Below are positions 48,533-57,552 of a DNA stretch of 64,000 nt, piece after piece. Positions within the stretch are counted from its first letter, which is position 1, and each line of letters begins with the position of its first letter. The stretch is from CAWIKY01 sp963836905 (GTDB taxonomy: Bacteria; Pseudomonadota; Alphaproteobacteria; Caulobacterales; Hyphomonadaceae). The translations under genes were made by a program, and so were the position numbers. The stretch lies in the NCBI GenBank assembly GCA_963836905.1, contig CAWIKY010000006.1, positions 372,001-436,000 of the forward strand, written 5' to 3'. Under the pieces are notes generated by a model. The model did not search any database. It was not told where the DNA came from and saw only the letters and a program-made list of their open reading frames with translations.

Positions 48533-49957
48533 TCAGTCGCTCAGATAGGAAGCGGAGAAGTGGAATGTCGTGCGAATGTAATATCTGGCTAAAGCCTGCA
48601 TTATCTTCGCACCATCCCTCAGCCTTCGTGTCTCAGTTGACATATCCGCATCGGAAGGGAAACGTTTGGATGCGTGCGCCGCCGCCACACGAAAGTTCTC
48701 GTAAACGAACCTACCGAGGTCTTTGCCGTTGTTGGCCTGATGGAACCGATCTAAAGTGTCGCGGTCGACGTCCTTACATGCCTCGTCAAAGACAACCTCG
48801 ATCCAAGCACGCACTTTTGAACCAATCTGTCTCAATGCCTCGTCTTTGAAGCCAATCTCAAATACCTTAAAGAAACTTACAATTTCGTGAGAAACGATTC
48901 CGGCTTCGCCACCATTTAAACCATCCCTGTAGTACGCAAGGCATTTCAACAGTTGATCATTGCCCGGCATGGAGCGATGGAACATCCACCTCATCATGGT
49001 CGATGAGGATAAGTCGCGCCTTGGAACTGGGCTCGGCACAGGACCTCCCGACCATCCATTACGCAAAATCGCGTGGCGATCATCGCACCATGCCGATACG
49101 CTTAGAAAGCGATTGAGAAGCGTTCTGGCATCCTCACTTGTGATCCGCTCGCGCGCCAAGTCGATGCTGATTGATTGTGAGTTTTCTTTTGTCTTAGGAA
49201 ACAGAACAAAATAGTGACCACCAAATCTTATCCGTGTCGGGTCTTTAGGCCAGGTTACGCTGGCCTCGACCCCAAGGTTCAGGAAGTTTGATCCTTTTTG
49301 TGCGCCAAGGCGTTTGTGGAAAGCGCTGCGCTCTTCCTCGGTCTTATACTCGCGCCAATCGGTATCAAGCGGACGGTTCCAATGCCGCGACAGGTCTACG
49401 TTGTATTTCAGTTCTCGGAAAAACTCTCGGTTCAAAATAAGTTGTCTGGTGTTGGTCGAGAGCGGACGGTCATGATCAAAGTTGATTTCGGCTCCAGCAG
49501 CGCTCAGTGAGAGCGCATTTTTCGACACGAAAGAAACCACTCTTCGCTGGCCGCTCTGCTCGAATCGTAGCTTTGCGTGGTATGCGTCATTCCCTGAGAT
49601 GCGTGCAATGGATAGCGAAAGCGAAAAAAGTGAATCGCAGATTTCGTCGTCTGCAAATATAGCGGCCATTGAATCAACTAGAGAAGCTGCTTTCCGAAAA
49701 GATGCTTCTTGGCCTCCTACAGGTCGGAGCTCGCTCATGATTAGGGCAGCATGTCCCGCCCATCCAGCCCGCGTTGGAACAAAGCCCAAGATCGCGCGTG
49801 ATATTTCCTCGTTTGTAAGACGCTGTCCCGCTTTGCCTCTACCACGCGGGAGCTGGCCATATCCACGAAGAGACTCGAATCGTTTTAGGGTCTCTTGGTA
49901 AGAATGTTCCTCGGAAAGTTCGCGATGAAGCAGAAGTGAGAGATTTTTAGCGTACAT
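48533..49957 (-). CDS. Orphan 474-residue protein on inserted DNA (weakly MauJ-like)
   Basis: No signal or membrane helices. The middle and C-terminal part CLAYYRDGLNGGEAGIVSHEIVSFFKVFEIGFKD followed by FVYENFRVAAAHASKR weakly recalls proteins annotated as methylamine-utilisation MauJ-like, often accessory genes unrelated to methylamine. Codon use and AT content differ from the surrounding core. It lies within the segment bounded by the direct repeat. No function is assigned. Confidence 0.6.
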   Translation of the reverse strand: MYAKNLSLLLHRELSEEHSYQETLKRFESLRGYGQLPRGRGKAGQRLTNEEISRAILGFVPTRAGWAGHAALIMSELRPVGGQEASFRKAASLVDSMAAIFADDEICDSLFSLSLSIARISGNDAYHAKLRFEQSGQRRVVSFVSKNALSLSAAGAEINFDHDRPLSTNTRQLILNREFFRELKYNVDLSRHWNRPLDTDWREYKTEEERSAFHKRLGAQKGSNFLNLGVEASVTWPKDPTRIRFGGHYFVLFPKTKENSQSISIDLARERITSEDARTLLNRFLSVSAWCDDRHAILRNGWSGGPVPSPVPRRDLSSSTMMRWMFHRSMPGNDQLLKCLAYYRDGLNGGEAGIVSHEIVSFFKVFEIGFKDEALRQIGSKVRAWIEVVFDEACKDVDRDTLDRFHQANNGKDLGRFVYENFRVAAAHASKRFPSDADMSTETRRLRDGAKIMQALARYYIRTTFHFSASYLSD

Positions 49958-50059
49958 CGCCTCCGCTTATGCTGCCGCAACTTTCTTTTCAATGTGAGCA
50001 GGTTAACGATCAGCGATACCTTTTCTGACGCCGCTGGCCAAAATCCCGGCATTTACCGC

Positions 50060-50099
50060 CTAGCCGTCGGCCATCGACCATGTGCCGATCTGGTCTGCG
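50060..50099. repeat. Direct repeat, right copy
   Basis: Intact copy of the ~38-base sequence also found at 47742-47781, forming the 3' end of the secreted-protein gene. The two copies bound ~2.3 kb holding the DUF4160-DUF2442 pair and the 474-residue orphan. Comparable to attachment sites that restore the 3' end of a target gene. Confidence 0.7.
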
Positions 50100-50512
50100 G
50101 TGTCCTCGAAAGCGGAGGCGTCGCTGCCAAGGTCACCGGGAAAGAGCTTGGCGCAATTCATCAGTTGCACGGTGTAATCGCGATAGAGCCGGTCGGTGCC
50201 GTAACGCTGTTTGAGTTGGGCGTCGATGGCTGCGCCCTGCTGGTCGACCATCGCCTGAACGTCTTCCAGCTTCATGTTGAAGTCAGCGGCAGAGGCTTTC
50301 ACTCCGGCATCGATCCGCCCCTGCATGGCAGACGAAAAGCGGGTCAGCGTCGTGATTTCGGTCTTTGCAGACGTTGCCCGTTCGCTTGTCTCAAGGATGT
50401 CGATGACATGCTCAGCGGTGCGCTGGCAGGTCTGCTCCTGCGTGATGTTGGCTGCGAAGGCCGGTGCTGCCAGCGTAAGAGTAACAGCGGCAAGAACGAT
50501 AAAGCGGTGCAT
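50060..50512 (-). CDS. Secreted protein of unknown function
   Basis: 150 residues. Signal HRFIVLAAVTLTLAAPAFAA; the mature protein is mostly helical (TAEHVIDILETSERATSAKTEITTLTRFSSAMQGRIDAGVKASAADF) with two cysteines (EQTCQRT, LMNCAKL). Its last 38 bases are duplicated at 47742, so its 3' end appears to be the site beside which the neighbouring DNA was inserted. Confidence 0.6.
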   Translation of the reverse strand: MHRFIVLAAVTLTLAAPAFAANITQEQTCQRTAEHVIDILETSERATSAKTEITTLTRFSSAMQGRIDAGVKASAADFNMKLEDVQAMVDQQGAAIDAQLKQRYGTDRLYRDYTVQLMNCAKLFPGDLGSDASAFEDTADQIGTWSMADG

Positions 50513-50638
50513 GGGCGGTTTCCTGATTGGTTCATACCCGGGGGCGGGCATTTTCGAGACAGAAACCGCAAAACATCAGGTACGTCATGTCCCAAACGGT
50601 ACATCACCGCCTGCATTCATCCCGGAGAGAAAAAATTG

Positions 50639-50665
50639 CCCGGACACTCGATGAGCATCCGGGCA
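50639..50665. other. Hairpin between the secreted-protein and LysR genes
   Basis: GCCCGGA, a 12-base loop, TCCGGGC. It has no T-run and lies in the promoter region of the gene at 50060 and after the LysR stop; it could be a weak terminator or nothing. Confidence 0.35.
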
Positions 50666-50819
50666 AGGTGTGTCTCGGGGAGGAAACACCCAATCGGGAG
50701 ATCGGGTAGAACGATGAGACGTCGTTCACGAGGAGGGAGATAACCGCTCCGCGTGACACTTCAATGTCAAAACTCGCCATAGAAGCCATGCAAATACGCA
50801 TGGATATATCATTTGCCCG

Positions 50820-51719
50820 TCATGACTGGGCTTCGCGAACGAACCGGGCAATTTCGCCGACAAGAAAGTCGCGGAATACGGAGATGCGTTTCGATTTTCG
50901 CAGATCGCTTGGGTAGATGAAGAACAGTTCGAACTCCGGTCCGCGAACGTCGCTCAGCACCTTGATCAGCGGGGAGCCCTCGCGGATCATGTAATCCGGC
51001 AGGTCGGCGACCCCTATCCCTGCCTCCGCTGCGCGCACCATCGCTACGACGCTGTTGACGGTCAGCGCCGGGACCCGTGGCGGGCGGTCATCGCGGCCCA
51101 CGCGCTGGGCCCAGTTGACCTCACGCATCGGATTGACCTGATGGCCATAGACGATGATTTCGTGCGCATCGAGGTCGGCTGGAATGGCTGGCGTGCCATA
51201 CCTGTCCAGATAGGCCTGCGAGGCATAGAGGGAGGTGCCGACGGTCATCAGCTTGCGTTGAATGAGATCAGCCTGCGTCGGGGCCCATAGCCGGATCGCG
51301 CATTCGGCCTCCAGCTTGAGAAGGTCGTACTCGCGGTCATCGAGAAGCAGTTTCAGCCGGACATCGGGATAGGTGTCGCGAAACCGGTTGAGCCTGGGTG
51401 TGAGCCAGGTCGTCCCGAAGGCGACCGGCGCAGTCACGGTCAACTCGCCCTGAGGGGTCGTCATGGCATCGCGCAGGGCCGATTCCGCGCCGGACGCCGC
51501 AGTCTGCATTTCGGTCGTTGCGCCATGCAGGTTCAGACCGGCTCCGGTCAGCACCAATCCGCGCGCATGACGCTGGAACAGGGGCACGCCGACTTGTTCT
51601 TCGAGCGCCGCGATCTGGCGGGAAACCGCAGACTGGCTGACCCCAAGCCGCGTGCCCGCAGCCGTCAGACTGCCCGTCTCGGCAGCCGCATGAAAGGCGC
51701 GAAGTTTGTCCCAGTCCAT
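50820..51719 (-). CDS. LysR-family transcriptional regulator
   Basis: 299 residues. N-terminal winged helix MDWDKLRAFHAAAETGSLTAAGTRLGVSQSAVSRQIAALEEQVGVPLFQRHARGLVLTGAG, then the periplasmic-binding-like effector domain (GELTVTAPVAFGTTWLTPRLNRFRDTYPDVRLKLLLDD). Close to the subgroup regulating single neighbouring operons. Downstream of leuA in the same direction, ~27 bases away; control of leuA is possible but unproven. Confidence 0.92.
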   Translation of the reverse strand: MDWDKLRAFHAAAETGSLTAAGTRLGVSQSAVSRQIAALEEQVGVPLFQRHARGLVLTGAGLNLHGATTEMQTAASGAESALRDAMTTPQGELTVTAPVAFGTTWLTPRLNRFRDTYPDVRLKLLLDDREYDLLKLEAECAIRLWAPTQADLIQRKLMTVGTSLYASQAYLDRYGTPAIPADLDAHEIIVYGHQVNPMREVNWAQRVGRDDRPPRVPALTVNSVVAMVRAAEAGIGVADLPDYMIREGSPLIKVLSDVRGPEFELFFIYPSDLRKSKRISVFRDFLVGEIARFVREAQS

Positions 51720-51746
51720 AAACGTGCCTGTTCCGCAAGCATCCGT

Positions 51747-53361
51747 TCATCCGGTTGCTGTTGGATTCGTGTTAGCACGATTGGCGCACCTTTCCACGCG
51801 GCGCGGGGCTGATTTTACGCTCAAGCAGCCTTGCGCTTGAGCCGTCTGCACCTCAAGCCGGTTGAGAGCATGCAGATAGGCGCGGGCGCTGGCGACCAGC
51901 GTATCCGGGTCAGCTGCGCGGCCCGTCGCGGTAAAGCCATCATCGGAGAGCCGGACACTCACCTCGGCCTGCGCATCCGTACCTTCGGTCACTGCCGACA
52001 CCTGATACAGTTCCAGGCGGGCATCATGCGGAACGATTTCGCGTATGGCGTTGAAGACGGCATCGACCGGACCGTTTCCGCGGGCCGTCGTCCAATGGCG
52101 TTCGCCCTCGATTTCCAGATCGATCTCTGCAGTCTGTGGCCCTTCCGTTCCGGCGACCACCCGCAGCCGGTGAAAGGTGATGCGCTCGCCCTTCGCTGGC
52201 CAGTTCGTCGTCCACCAGCGCGCAGATATCATCGTCGAACACATGCTTCTTGCGGTCTGCCAAAGCCTTGAACCGCTTGAAGGCATCGTTCAGCGTGTCG
52301 TCATCAAGTTCGTAGCCGAGGGTTTTCAGCTTGTCGCGAAAGGCGTGGCGGCCGGAATGCTTGCCCATGACGAGCGAGGTTTCGGCCACGCCCACATCGG
52401 CCGGGGTCATGATCTCGTAGGTCTGCGCGTTCTTCAGCATGCCGTCCTGATGAATCCCACTTTCATGAGCGAACGCATTCTTGCCGACGATGGCCTTGTT
52501 GTACTGTACCGGAAAACCGGTGATCTGGCTGACCATCTTCGAGGCCCGCGAAAGCCGGGTCGCATCAATGCGGGTGGTGCCGGGCAAGGTATCGCCGCGG
52601 ACCCGCAAGGCCATGACTACCTCTTCCAGCGCGGCATTGCCGGCCCGTTCGCCCAGCCCGTTGACCGAGCACTCGATCTGCCGCGCACCATTGCAGATCC
52701 CGGCCAGCGAGTTGGCGACGGCAAGGCCGAGATCGTTATGGCAATGGGTCGACCAGATGACCTTGTCGCTGTCGGGGATGGTCTCGATCAGCCGCCGGAT
52801 CAGCGCGCCATATTCTTCCGGGTGCGAATAGCCCACGGTGTCCGGCACATTGATCGTCGTCGCGCCGGACTGGATTGCCGTATCGATCGTCTTGCAGAGA
52901 AAATCGAAGCCGGTGCGCGTAGCATCTTCCGGGCTCCATTCCACGTCCGCCACTAGATTGCGCGCCTGGGCGACCGAACGGCCGACGGCTTCCAGAACCG
53001 CGTTCTCGCCCATTTTCAGCTTGTGCTTCATGTGGACGGGGCTGGTGGAGATGAACGTGTGGATGCGCGGGTTGGCAGCGCCTTTCACGGCCTCGAAACA
53101 GCGGTCGATATCGGCAGGGGTGGAGCGTGCGAGCCCACATATGATGGTCTCGTCTTGCGCGGCCTCGGCAATCTGCCGGACGCAATCGAAATCGCCAGTG
53201 GACGCGGCCGGGAAACCGGCTTCGATGACGTCGACCCCCATATCGCGCAGAAGCTCGGCCAGTTCGAGCTTTTCGCGCAGCGACATGCTGGCTCCGGGGC
53301 TCTGTTCGCCGTCGCGCATTGTGGTGTCGAATATGCGGATGTGGTCTGTCTTGGCGTTCAT
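51747..53361 (-). CDS. leuA: 2-isopropylmalate synthase, frame broken by one extra base
   Basis: First committed step of leucine synthesis: 2-oxoisovalerate plus acetyl-CoA. The N-terminal frame has IFDTTMRDGEQSPGASMS, STHCHNDLGLAVANSLAG and GIHQDGMLKN, the metal-binding TIM barrel. It is good through ALVDDELAS and then turns to nonsense, while the adjacent frame continues KGERITFHRLRVVAGTEGPQTAEIDLEIEG, the leucine-binding regulatory domain. One extra base at ~52194 explains it; restored length ~537 residues. A leucine-rich leader peptide lies upstream, fitting attenuation control. Confidence 0.93.
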
Positions 53362-53450
53362 GGTCTGGCTCGCTGGAAGGGGTGCGGGAAACGGTGTGTC
53401 TGTTACCCCTGAACGCGGGTCGGAACGGTGTCCGGCGAAGGCGTGAGCGC

Positions 53451-53501
53451 TCAGGGGCTGGTAAGCCCAAGGCGTAGGGTTAGGCGAAGAACGTTTCTCA
53501 T
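53451..53501 (-). promoter_or_regulatory. leuA leader peptide (putative attenuator)
   Basis: A 16-codon frame MRNVLRLTLRLGLTSP, five leucines in 16 residues, ends 90 bases before leuA. Its end (CCCCTGAGCGC) can pair with GCGTTCAGGGG about 45 bases further on, the kind of alternative structure used in ribosome-mediated attenuation. No canonical T-run terminator was found, so transcriptional versus translational control is open. Confidence 0.55.
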
Positions 53502-53670
53502 TTCGCCAGATCGGGGCAGATCGTGCCTCATGTCAAGCCCGTTTCACAACCGGTTTGGAAGATTTGTGCGCGGTGTAATCGGAGCGACGCGTCGGCATGG
53601 GGGTGAACCAGCGGATGTGCAGCGCAATTGTTCCGGTTTCCGTGTCTGGCTTCAGTCTGTCGAAAAGCAT

Positions 53671-54324
53671 CTACCCCTCTCCCAGATCCAGCTCGGGGAG
53701 CTTGCGAAGATCGACCTGCCTGACCGCTTCAACCAGACGCGAGCGCGTGGCCAGATCCAGCCCTGCCAGATTGCCGTCGGAGAACAGTGACAGGGCCTTG
53801 AGCGTAGCCTGCGGATCGAAGTTGGCACCGTATATCCCCCGGCCGGCAGATAATGCGTCCGGAAGGGAGATGCCCGCCGTGATCAGGGCGTCGATATCTG
53901 TATAGTCCCTCAACTCCGCTCTTACCTGAACGACCAGCGCCTTCCTGCCCGCAAGGTCCAGTAGCGACGCAATCTTGAGCCCATTATCATCCGCAATTTT
54001 CGGGTCTTTGAGGCGTTTGACGTTCGGAACACCGAAAAAGTAGACCTTTACCGGCCCGCCGCGATCCACGGTCACGACAAGCGTATTGGGTCTGCACTGG
54101 AGGATCGCCCCGCCCCGCAGAAAGGGCAGGTTCTCCAACAATCTGTCCGGATCGGTTGGCGCGTCGGCGGAGAAATTGAAATCGGCGGAGCCTCTGTGTC
54201 CGAGATGCAGGGCGATGGCCGTTCCGCCATACAGCACGAACTCTTCGGGCACATCTGCCAGGTCCGGCCAGAGCGCCCGCTGCGGCGGCGCAAGTATGTC
54301 CAGACGGGGAAACGTCTCAGTCAT
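53671..54324 (-). CDS. AbiEii-like nucleotidyltransferase-fold protein
   Basis: 217 residues. EEFVLYGGTAIALHLGHRGSADFNFSAD matches the AbiEii/AbiGii nucleotidyltransferase motif, but the usual DxD is DFN here: the second acidic residue is Asn. The remainder (IASLLDLAGRKALVVQVRAELRDYTDIDALI) fits the family. No AbiEi-type antitoxin gene is adjacent. The next gene upstream ends two bases before its start. Confidence 0.75.
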   Translation of the reverse strand: MTETFPRLDILAPPQRALWPDLADVPEEFVLYGGTAIALHLGHRGSADFNFSADAPTDPDRLLENLPFLRGGAILQCRPNTLVVTVDRGGPVKVYFFGVPNVKRLKDPKIADDNGLKIASLLDLAGRKALVVQVRAELRDYTDIDALITAGISLPDALSAGRGIYGANFDPQATLKALSLFSDGNLAGLDLATRSRLVEAVRQVDLRKLPELDLGEG

Positions 54325-54326
54325 AC

Positions 54327-55097
54327 CTACTCCTTCGGCGTTCGCCGGATGAGCGGCGAACGTCCCGGCGCGCTTTTGTCCTGACCCTCCATCTGTTTTC
54401 GGGCCGTCAGCATGACGGGAATGTAGAGGGCAACGACTGCGACCATGATCGCGGCGGCGATGAACGGATTGCCCTGTAGCGCCGATAGAAGCGCCTGCCC
54501 GCCAAAGGCCACCAGCGCGATCTTGGGGATCACGCCCAAAGCAAGCCCCGCCAGAAAATGGCTGAAGCGCGCCTGGCTGACACCAAAGGCCATATTGACC
54601 ACGATGAACGGACCGGTCGGCACGATCCGCACGATCATGCTGGCAAGAAAGGCATTGCGACCTACAAAGCGCGAAAACCGGTTAGCCACCTGGCCGCCAT
54701 AGCGGCGCAATGCGCCCTCGCCGAACCAGCGTCCGATCCAGAAGGTCAGGCTCGCCGATGCGATAGTGGCAATCCATGAATAGACCGATCCCAGAACCGG
54801 TCCGAAAGCGACCACGGCTGCGGCGATCAACGCAAATTGCGGTGCGCCGAGAAACGCCAGCACGCAGAAGAGGGCGATGAGCACCAGAACCCCGCCGGGG
54901 TGCCCACGCACCGAAAGCATCCAGTCCTGCGCATCGGCCATCAGTCCGGACCCGCCGGACCCGCCGGACCCGTCTATGAGGAAGACCTTTCCGATCAGCA
55001 GGATGGCCCCGACCGTCGCAAACAGCAGGAGCGTCATCCCGACGGCCCGCCAGGCATTTGCATCCATGCGATGGAGAAAGGTGAGGATCCGGCTCAT
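54327..55097 (-). CDS. TVP38/TMEM64 (VTT domain) membrane protein
   Basis: 256 residues with about six helices. FLGAPQFALIAAAVVAFGPVLGSVYSWIATIASASLTFWIGRWFG and MIVRIVPTGPFIVVNMAFGVSQARFSHFLAGLALGVIPKIALVAF form the VTT (SNARE-associated/DedA-like) domain. A short GSGGSGGSG stretch after helix 1 comes from a tandem GGACCCGCC repeat (54947-54973). Possible lipid scramblase by family analogy. Overlaps nothing; AbiEii-like gene follows. Confidence 0.87.
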   Translation of the reverse strand: MSRILTFLHRMDANAWRAVGMTLLLFATVGAILLIGKVFLIDGSGGSGGSGLMADAQDWMLSVRGHPGGVLVLIALFCVLAFLGAPQFALIAAAVVAFGPVLGSVYSWIATIASASLTFWIGRWFGEGALRRYGGQVANRFSRFVGRNAFLASMIVRIVPTGPFIVVNMAFGVSQARFSHFLAGLALGVIPKIALVAFGGQALLSALQGNPFIAAAIMVAVVALYIPVMLTARKQMEGQDKSAPGRSPLIRRTPKE

Positions 55098-55158
55098 GGC
55101 GGCGTTCTTGCGCTTCGATCCGGCAGGCGGTCAAGCATGGCCTTGTCCGTCTATGGTA

Positions 55159-55587
55159 TCAGGAAAGTGTGTCGACGTCGTCAGGGATCATCATCGCAGC
55201 GCCGCGTGCCCACCGCATGACTTCCGGATCGAGATTCTGGTCTTCCAGCATGGCGATGAAGAAATCGGACATTCTCGTCGTGGTGCCGCACTGGCGCGCA
55301 AAGCCGCGCAGTTCCGGGACGGCGGTGTCGGCAAAATCATTGGCGAGGCGACGCGCGCTTTCCACGGCAAAGGCCATCTTCATTGCGCCGAAGGTCGATT
55401 GACCGTCCAGATAGGATGCCGCCGAGCGAAGCTCCGATATGTCCGACCGGTTGCGGCGGGCAAAATCGTTCAGCACCCTGTCGGTCCGCCATTCCACCCA
55501 TTCGGGTGTGCAGGGTTCCGGCTCAAGCGTGGCGCAGGCCGCCAGCATAGCGGTCGCGGCGGCGAGACAGGAGAGAAAACGAATCAT
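55159..55587 (-). CDS. Predicted lipoprotein, unknown function
   Basis: 142 residues. IRFLSCLAAATAMLAAC is a lipobox signal. The mature part has two further cysteines (PEPCTPEWVEW, GFARQCGTTTRM) and is mainly helical. No family recognised. A longer in-frame ATG at 55641 precedes the signal and is rejected. Confidence 0.6.
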   Translation of the reverse strand: MIRFLSCLAAATAMLAACATLEPEPCTPEWVEWRTDRVLNDFARRNRSDISELRSAASYLDGQSTFGAMKMAFAVESARRLANDFADTAVPELRGFARQCGTTTRMSDFFIAMLEDQNLDPEVMRWARGAAMMIPDDVDTLS

Positions 55588-55710
55588 GCACGGGCACTCC
55601 GCTGGCGGCTTGGCGCCACAGTCACGCGGCAAGGCGGTCATTGCAAGCCCGGTGCATGCACGACGCCGCGCAGGTGCGATCCGTTCCCGACGCAGCGGCG
55701 AGGTGTCGGT

Positions 55711-56570
55711 TCAGACCTTTTCGCCGGGCGGGGTATCCTGCAGATAGCCCCGGACCGTATTCGTGAACGCATCAACCAGAGCGATCATGTCTTCCGGCTC
55801 AGCCTGCGAGGAGCGTGCGCCAAGCTGGCGTGACATGTCTTCGGCGGCCTGCACGATATGCTCGGTGTCGCTACGGGGCAGCCTGTCGTGAGCCTTCATG
55901 GCGGTCTCCTTCAGGGTGGCACGATCTTGCGGCGAGCCTTGCGGCCCTTTTGGCGTCAGCTCGAACAGGACCGGCGCCAGAATGCCCGTCCGGTCACGCG
56001 ACATGGCCAGAACATGCGGGCCTGCATCGATCATGATGGCGATGGCTTCGCCGCCGCCATCAGTGAAGTGGCGGGCCTTGCCAAGCGTGCGATAGGGCCA
56101 GACGGCTTCGATCCGTTTCAGAAACGCCGTATCGGTCAGGGTTGTGTAGTGTTCGATGCCGCGGGCCTGCGCAAACTCCATTACGCCGCAGATCAGGGTG
56201 CGCTGCGGCGCGGCAATCTCCTCGGCGCTTTCGCGGCGGGCCTTCGGGAGCAACCATCCAGCGCGTCAGGTCCCAGACCCGGTCAGACCGCGGCGCAGGC
56301 TCGTCGAGATACTCGGGCAGGGCATCGGCCAGAAGGTAGGGCGTATCGGTCGGGTTCAGCCGGAAGGTCGAAAGAATGCGTCCGAACCGGTCAAGGTTCA
56401 TCAGATAGACGGCGTGTTCATTGTCGAAGGCGTCGGTCTCACGTCCGTCTACCGACGCGAGGTTCTGTCCAGCCGCGCTGGCGGATGTAGAACTCGTGGC
56501 GCATCCGGAACATCTCGTCGAGCTGACGGGCATAAAGATGCTGGTTATCGACGGTTACGACATGGATCAT
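55711..56570 (-). CDS. LuxI-family acyl-homoserine lactone synthase, frame broken by two extra bases
   Basis: Makes an AHL quorum signal from SAM and an acyl carrier. MFRMRHEFYIRQRGWT (Arg24, Trp34) is in the first frame; one extra G at ~56465 shifts to NLASVDGRETDAFDNEHAVYLMNLDRFGRILSTFRLNPTDTPYLLADALPE; a second extra G at ~56251 shifts to LPKARRESAEEIAAPQRTLICGVMEFAQARGIEHYTTLTD. Restored length ~285 residues, longer than the usual ~210 because of a C-terminal extension. The ExDxFD acid pair is present; the usual ELSR motif is DLTR. GGAGGG precedes the ATG. Downstream partner of the LuxR gene. Confidence 0.85.
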
Positions 56571-56627
56571 GTGCTGGGCCCCCTCCGGAACAGAAGGTGA
56601 CCATACAAAAGACTGAACATGTGCACA

Positions 56628-56645
56628 CTCATGTGATCACATGAG
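56628..56645. promoter_or_regulatory. lux-box-like 18-bp perfect palindrome
   Basis: CTCATGTGATCACATGAG is a perfect palindrome, 58-75 bases before the luxI start and just downstream of the luxR gene. Its size and place match binding sites of LuxR-type activators next to the -35 region of a luxI promoter. TATGGT further down may be the -10 element. Confidence 0.65.
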
Positions 56646-56708
56646 AAACGCGCTCTTAACCAAACGGTAAAAGTGCAATCTTCTCAAGCGACAACCATCG
56701 CCCCTCTG

Positions 56709-57422
56709 TCAGGGGGCGTCGATGAGACCCCGACCAAGCGCAATCGCGACAGCCTCGGTCCGGGTGCGTGCGCCCAGCCGGTCCTTGGCCGTTTCCATGT
56801 GGCTGTTGATGGTCGCTTCCGCCAAGCCGAGGGTTTTGGCCATTTCGCTATTGGACTGACCGCTCGCCGAAAGATGAAGCACTTCACGATGCCGGTTGGT
56901 CAGGTTTTCTGCCTGCATTTTCGGGTCGGTCCGGGCCAGACGGCTGGCGAACCGATAAAAGACCGCGCCGGTGACCGCCAGCGTGCGGCGGGCCAGCGGC
57001 GAGGTATCAATCCTGCTTCCATAAAAGCTGGCAATGCCGAACGCACATCCGCGTCCATGATTGGGAACGATATAGCCGTCGCCGAGCCCGTGTTCCCGCG
57101 CAATGTCGAACACCCGCGTTTCACTGCGGCTCAGATGGACGGTCCGCACATCATCCCAAGCGAACGCCTCTTCGGACTGAAGTGCATGACGGGCGGCCAC
57201 GTCGGACGCAGCCAGGTCTTCCTTGCGATACCGGCGCGCATAGACGCCATCAGTCTTGCCGAACAGCTGTCCGAGTGCCGGAACACGGCCCGGACGCCGG
57301 ATTTCCATTGCCGTGATGGCTGTCACCCCGAAGTCACGCGTCAGGTCCAGCAGATGGTGCTCGACCTCGGCATAATCGGTACCGTGATCGATCTGATCCC
57401 AGAATGCGCCTGTGAATGACAT
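56709..57422 (-). CDS. LuxR-family quorum-sensing regulator
   Basis: 237 residues. N-terminal autoinducer domain (~15-165) followed by a LuxR helix-turn-helix: LTNRHREVLHLSASGQSNSEMAKTLGLAEATINSHMETAKDRLGARTRTEAVAIALGRGLI. In the ligand pocket the Asp of the usual YDP motif is kept (LAASDVAAR) but the Pro is Val, and the conserved Trp of FAWDD is present. Start MSFTG is chosen for GAGGGGAA upstream; an in-frame ATG at 57467 is possible. Lies directly upstream of luxI. Confidence 0.9.
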   Translation of the reverse strand: MSFTGAFWDQIDHGTDYAEVEHHLLDLTRDFGVTAITAMEIRRPGRVPALGQLFGKTDGVYARRYRKEDLAASDVAARHALQSEEAFAWDDVRTVHLSRSETRVFDIAREHGLGDGYIVPNHGRGCAFGIASFYGSRIDTSPLARRTLAVTGAVFYRFASRLARTDPKMQAENLTNRHREVLHLSASGQSNSEMAKTLGLAEATINSHMETAKDRLGARTRTEAVAIALGRGLIDAP

Positions 57423-57552
57423 TCGGTTCCCCTCAAACCTTGTCCTAGGGGAAACTACGTGAAGCACCAGACCCCAAAAGGCGCAGGCCAGCCGACTTCA
57501 TCCGCTGGTAGCAAACCCGCCAGGAACCGGACATTTCATCGGGGGAAAGCAG

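Noticed and set aside
54947..54973. GGACCCGCC tandem repeat as a regulatory element
   Set aside because: It is in frame inside the TVP38 gene and simply encodes a Gly/Ser linker.
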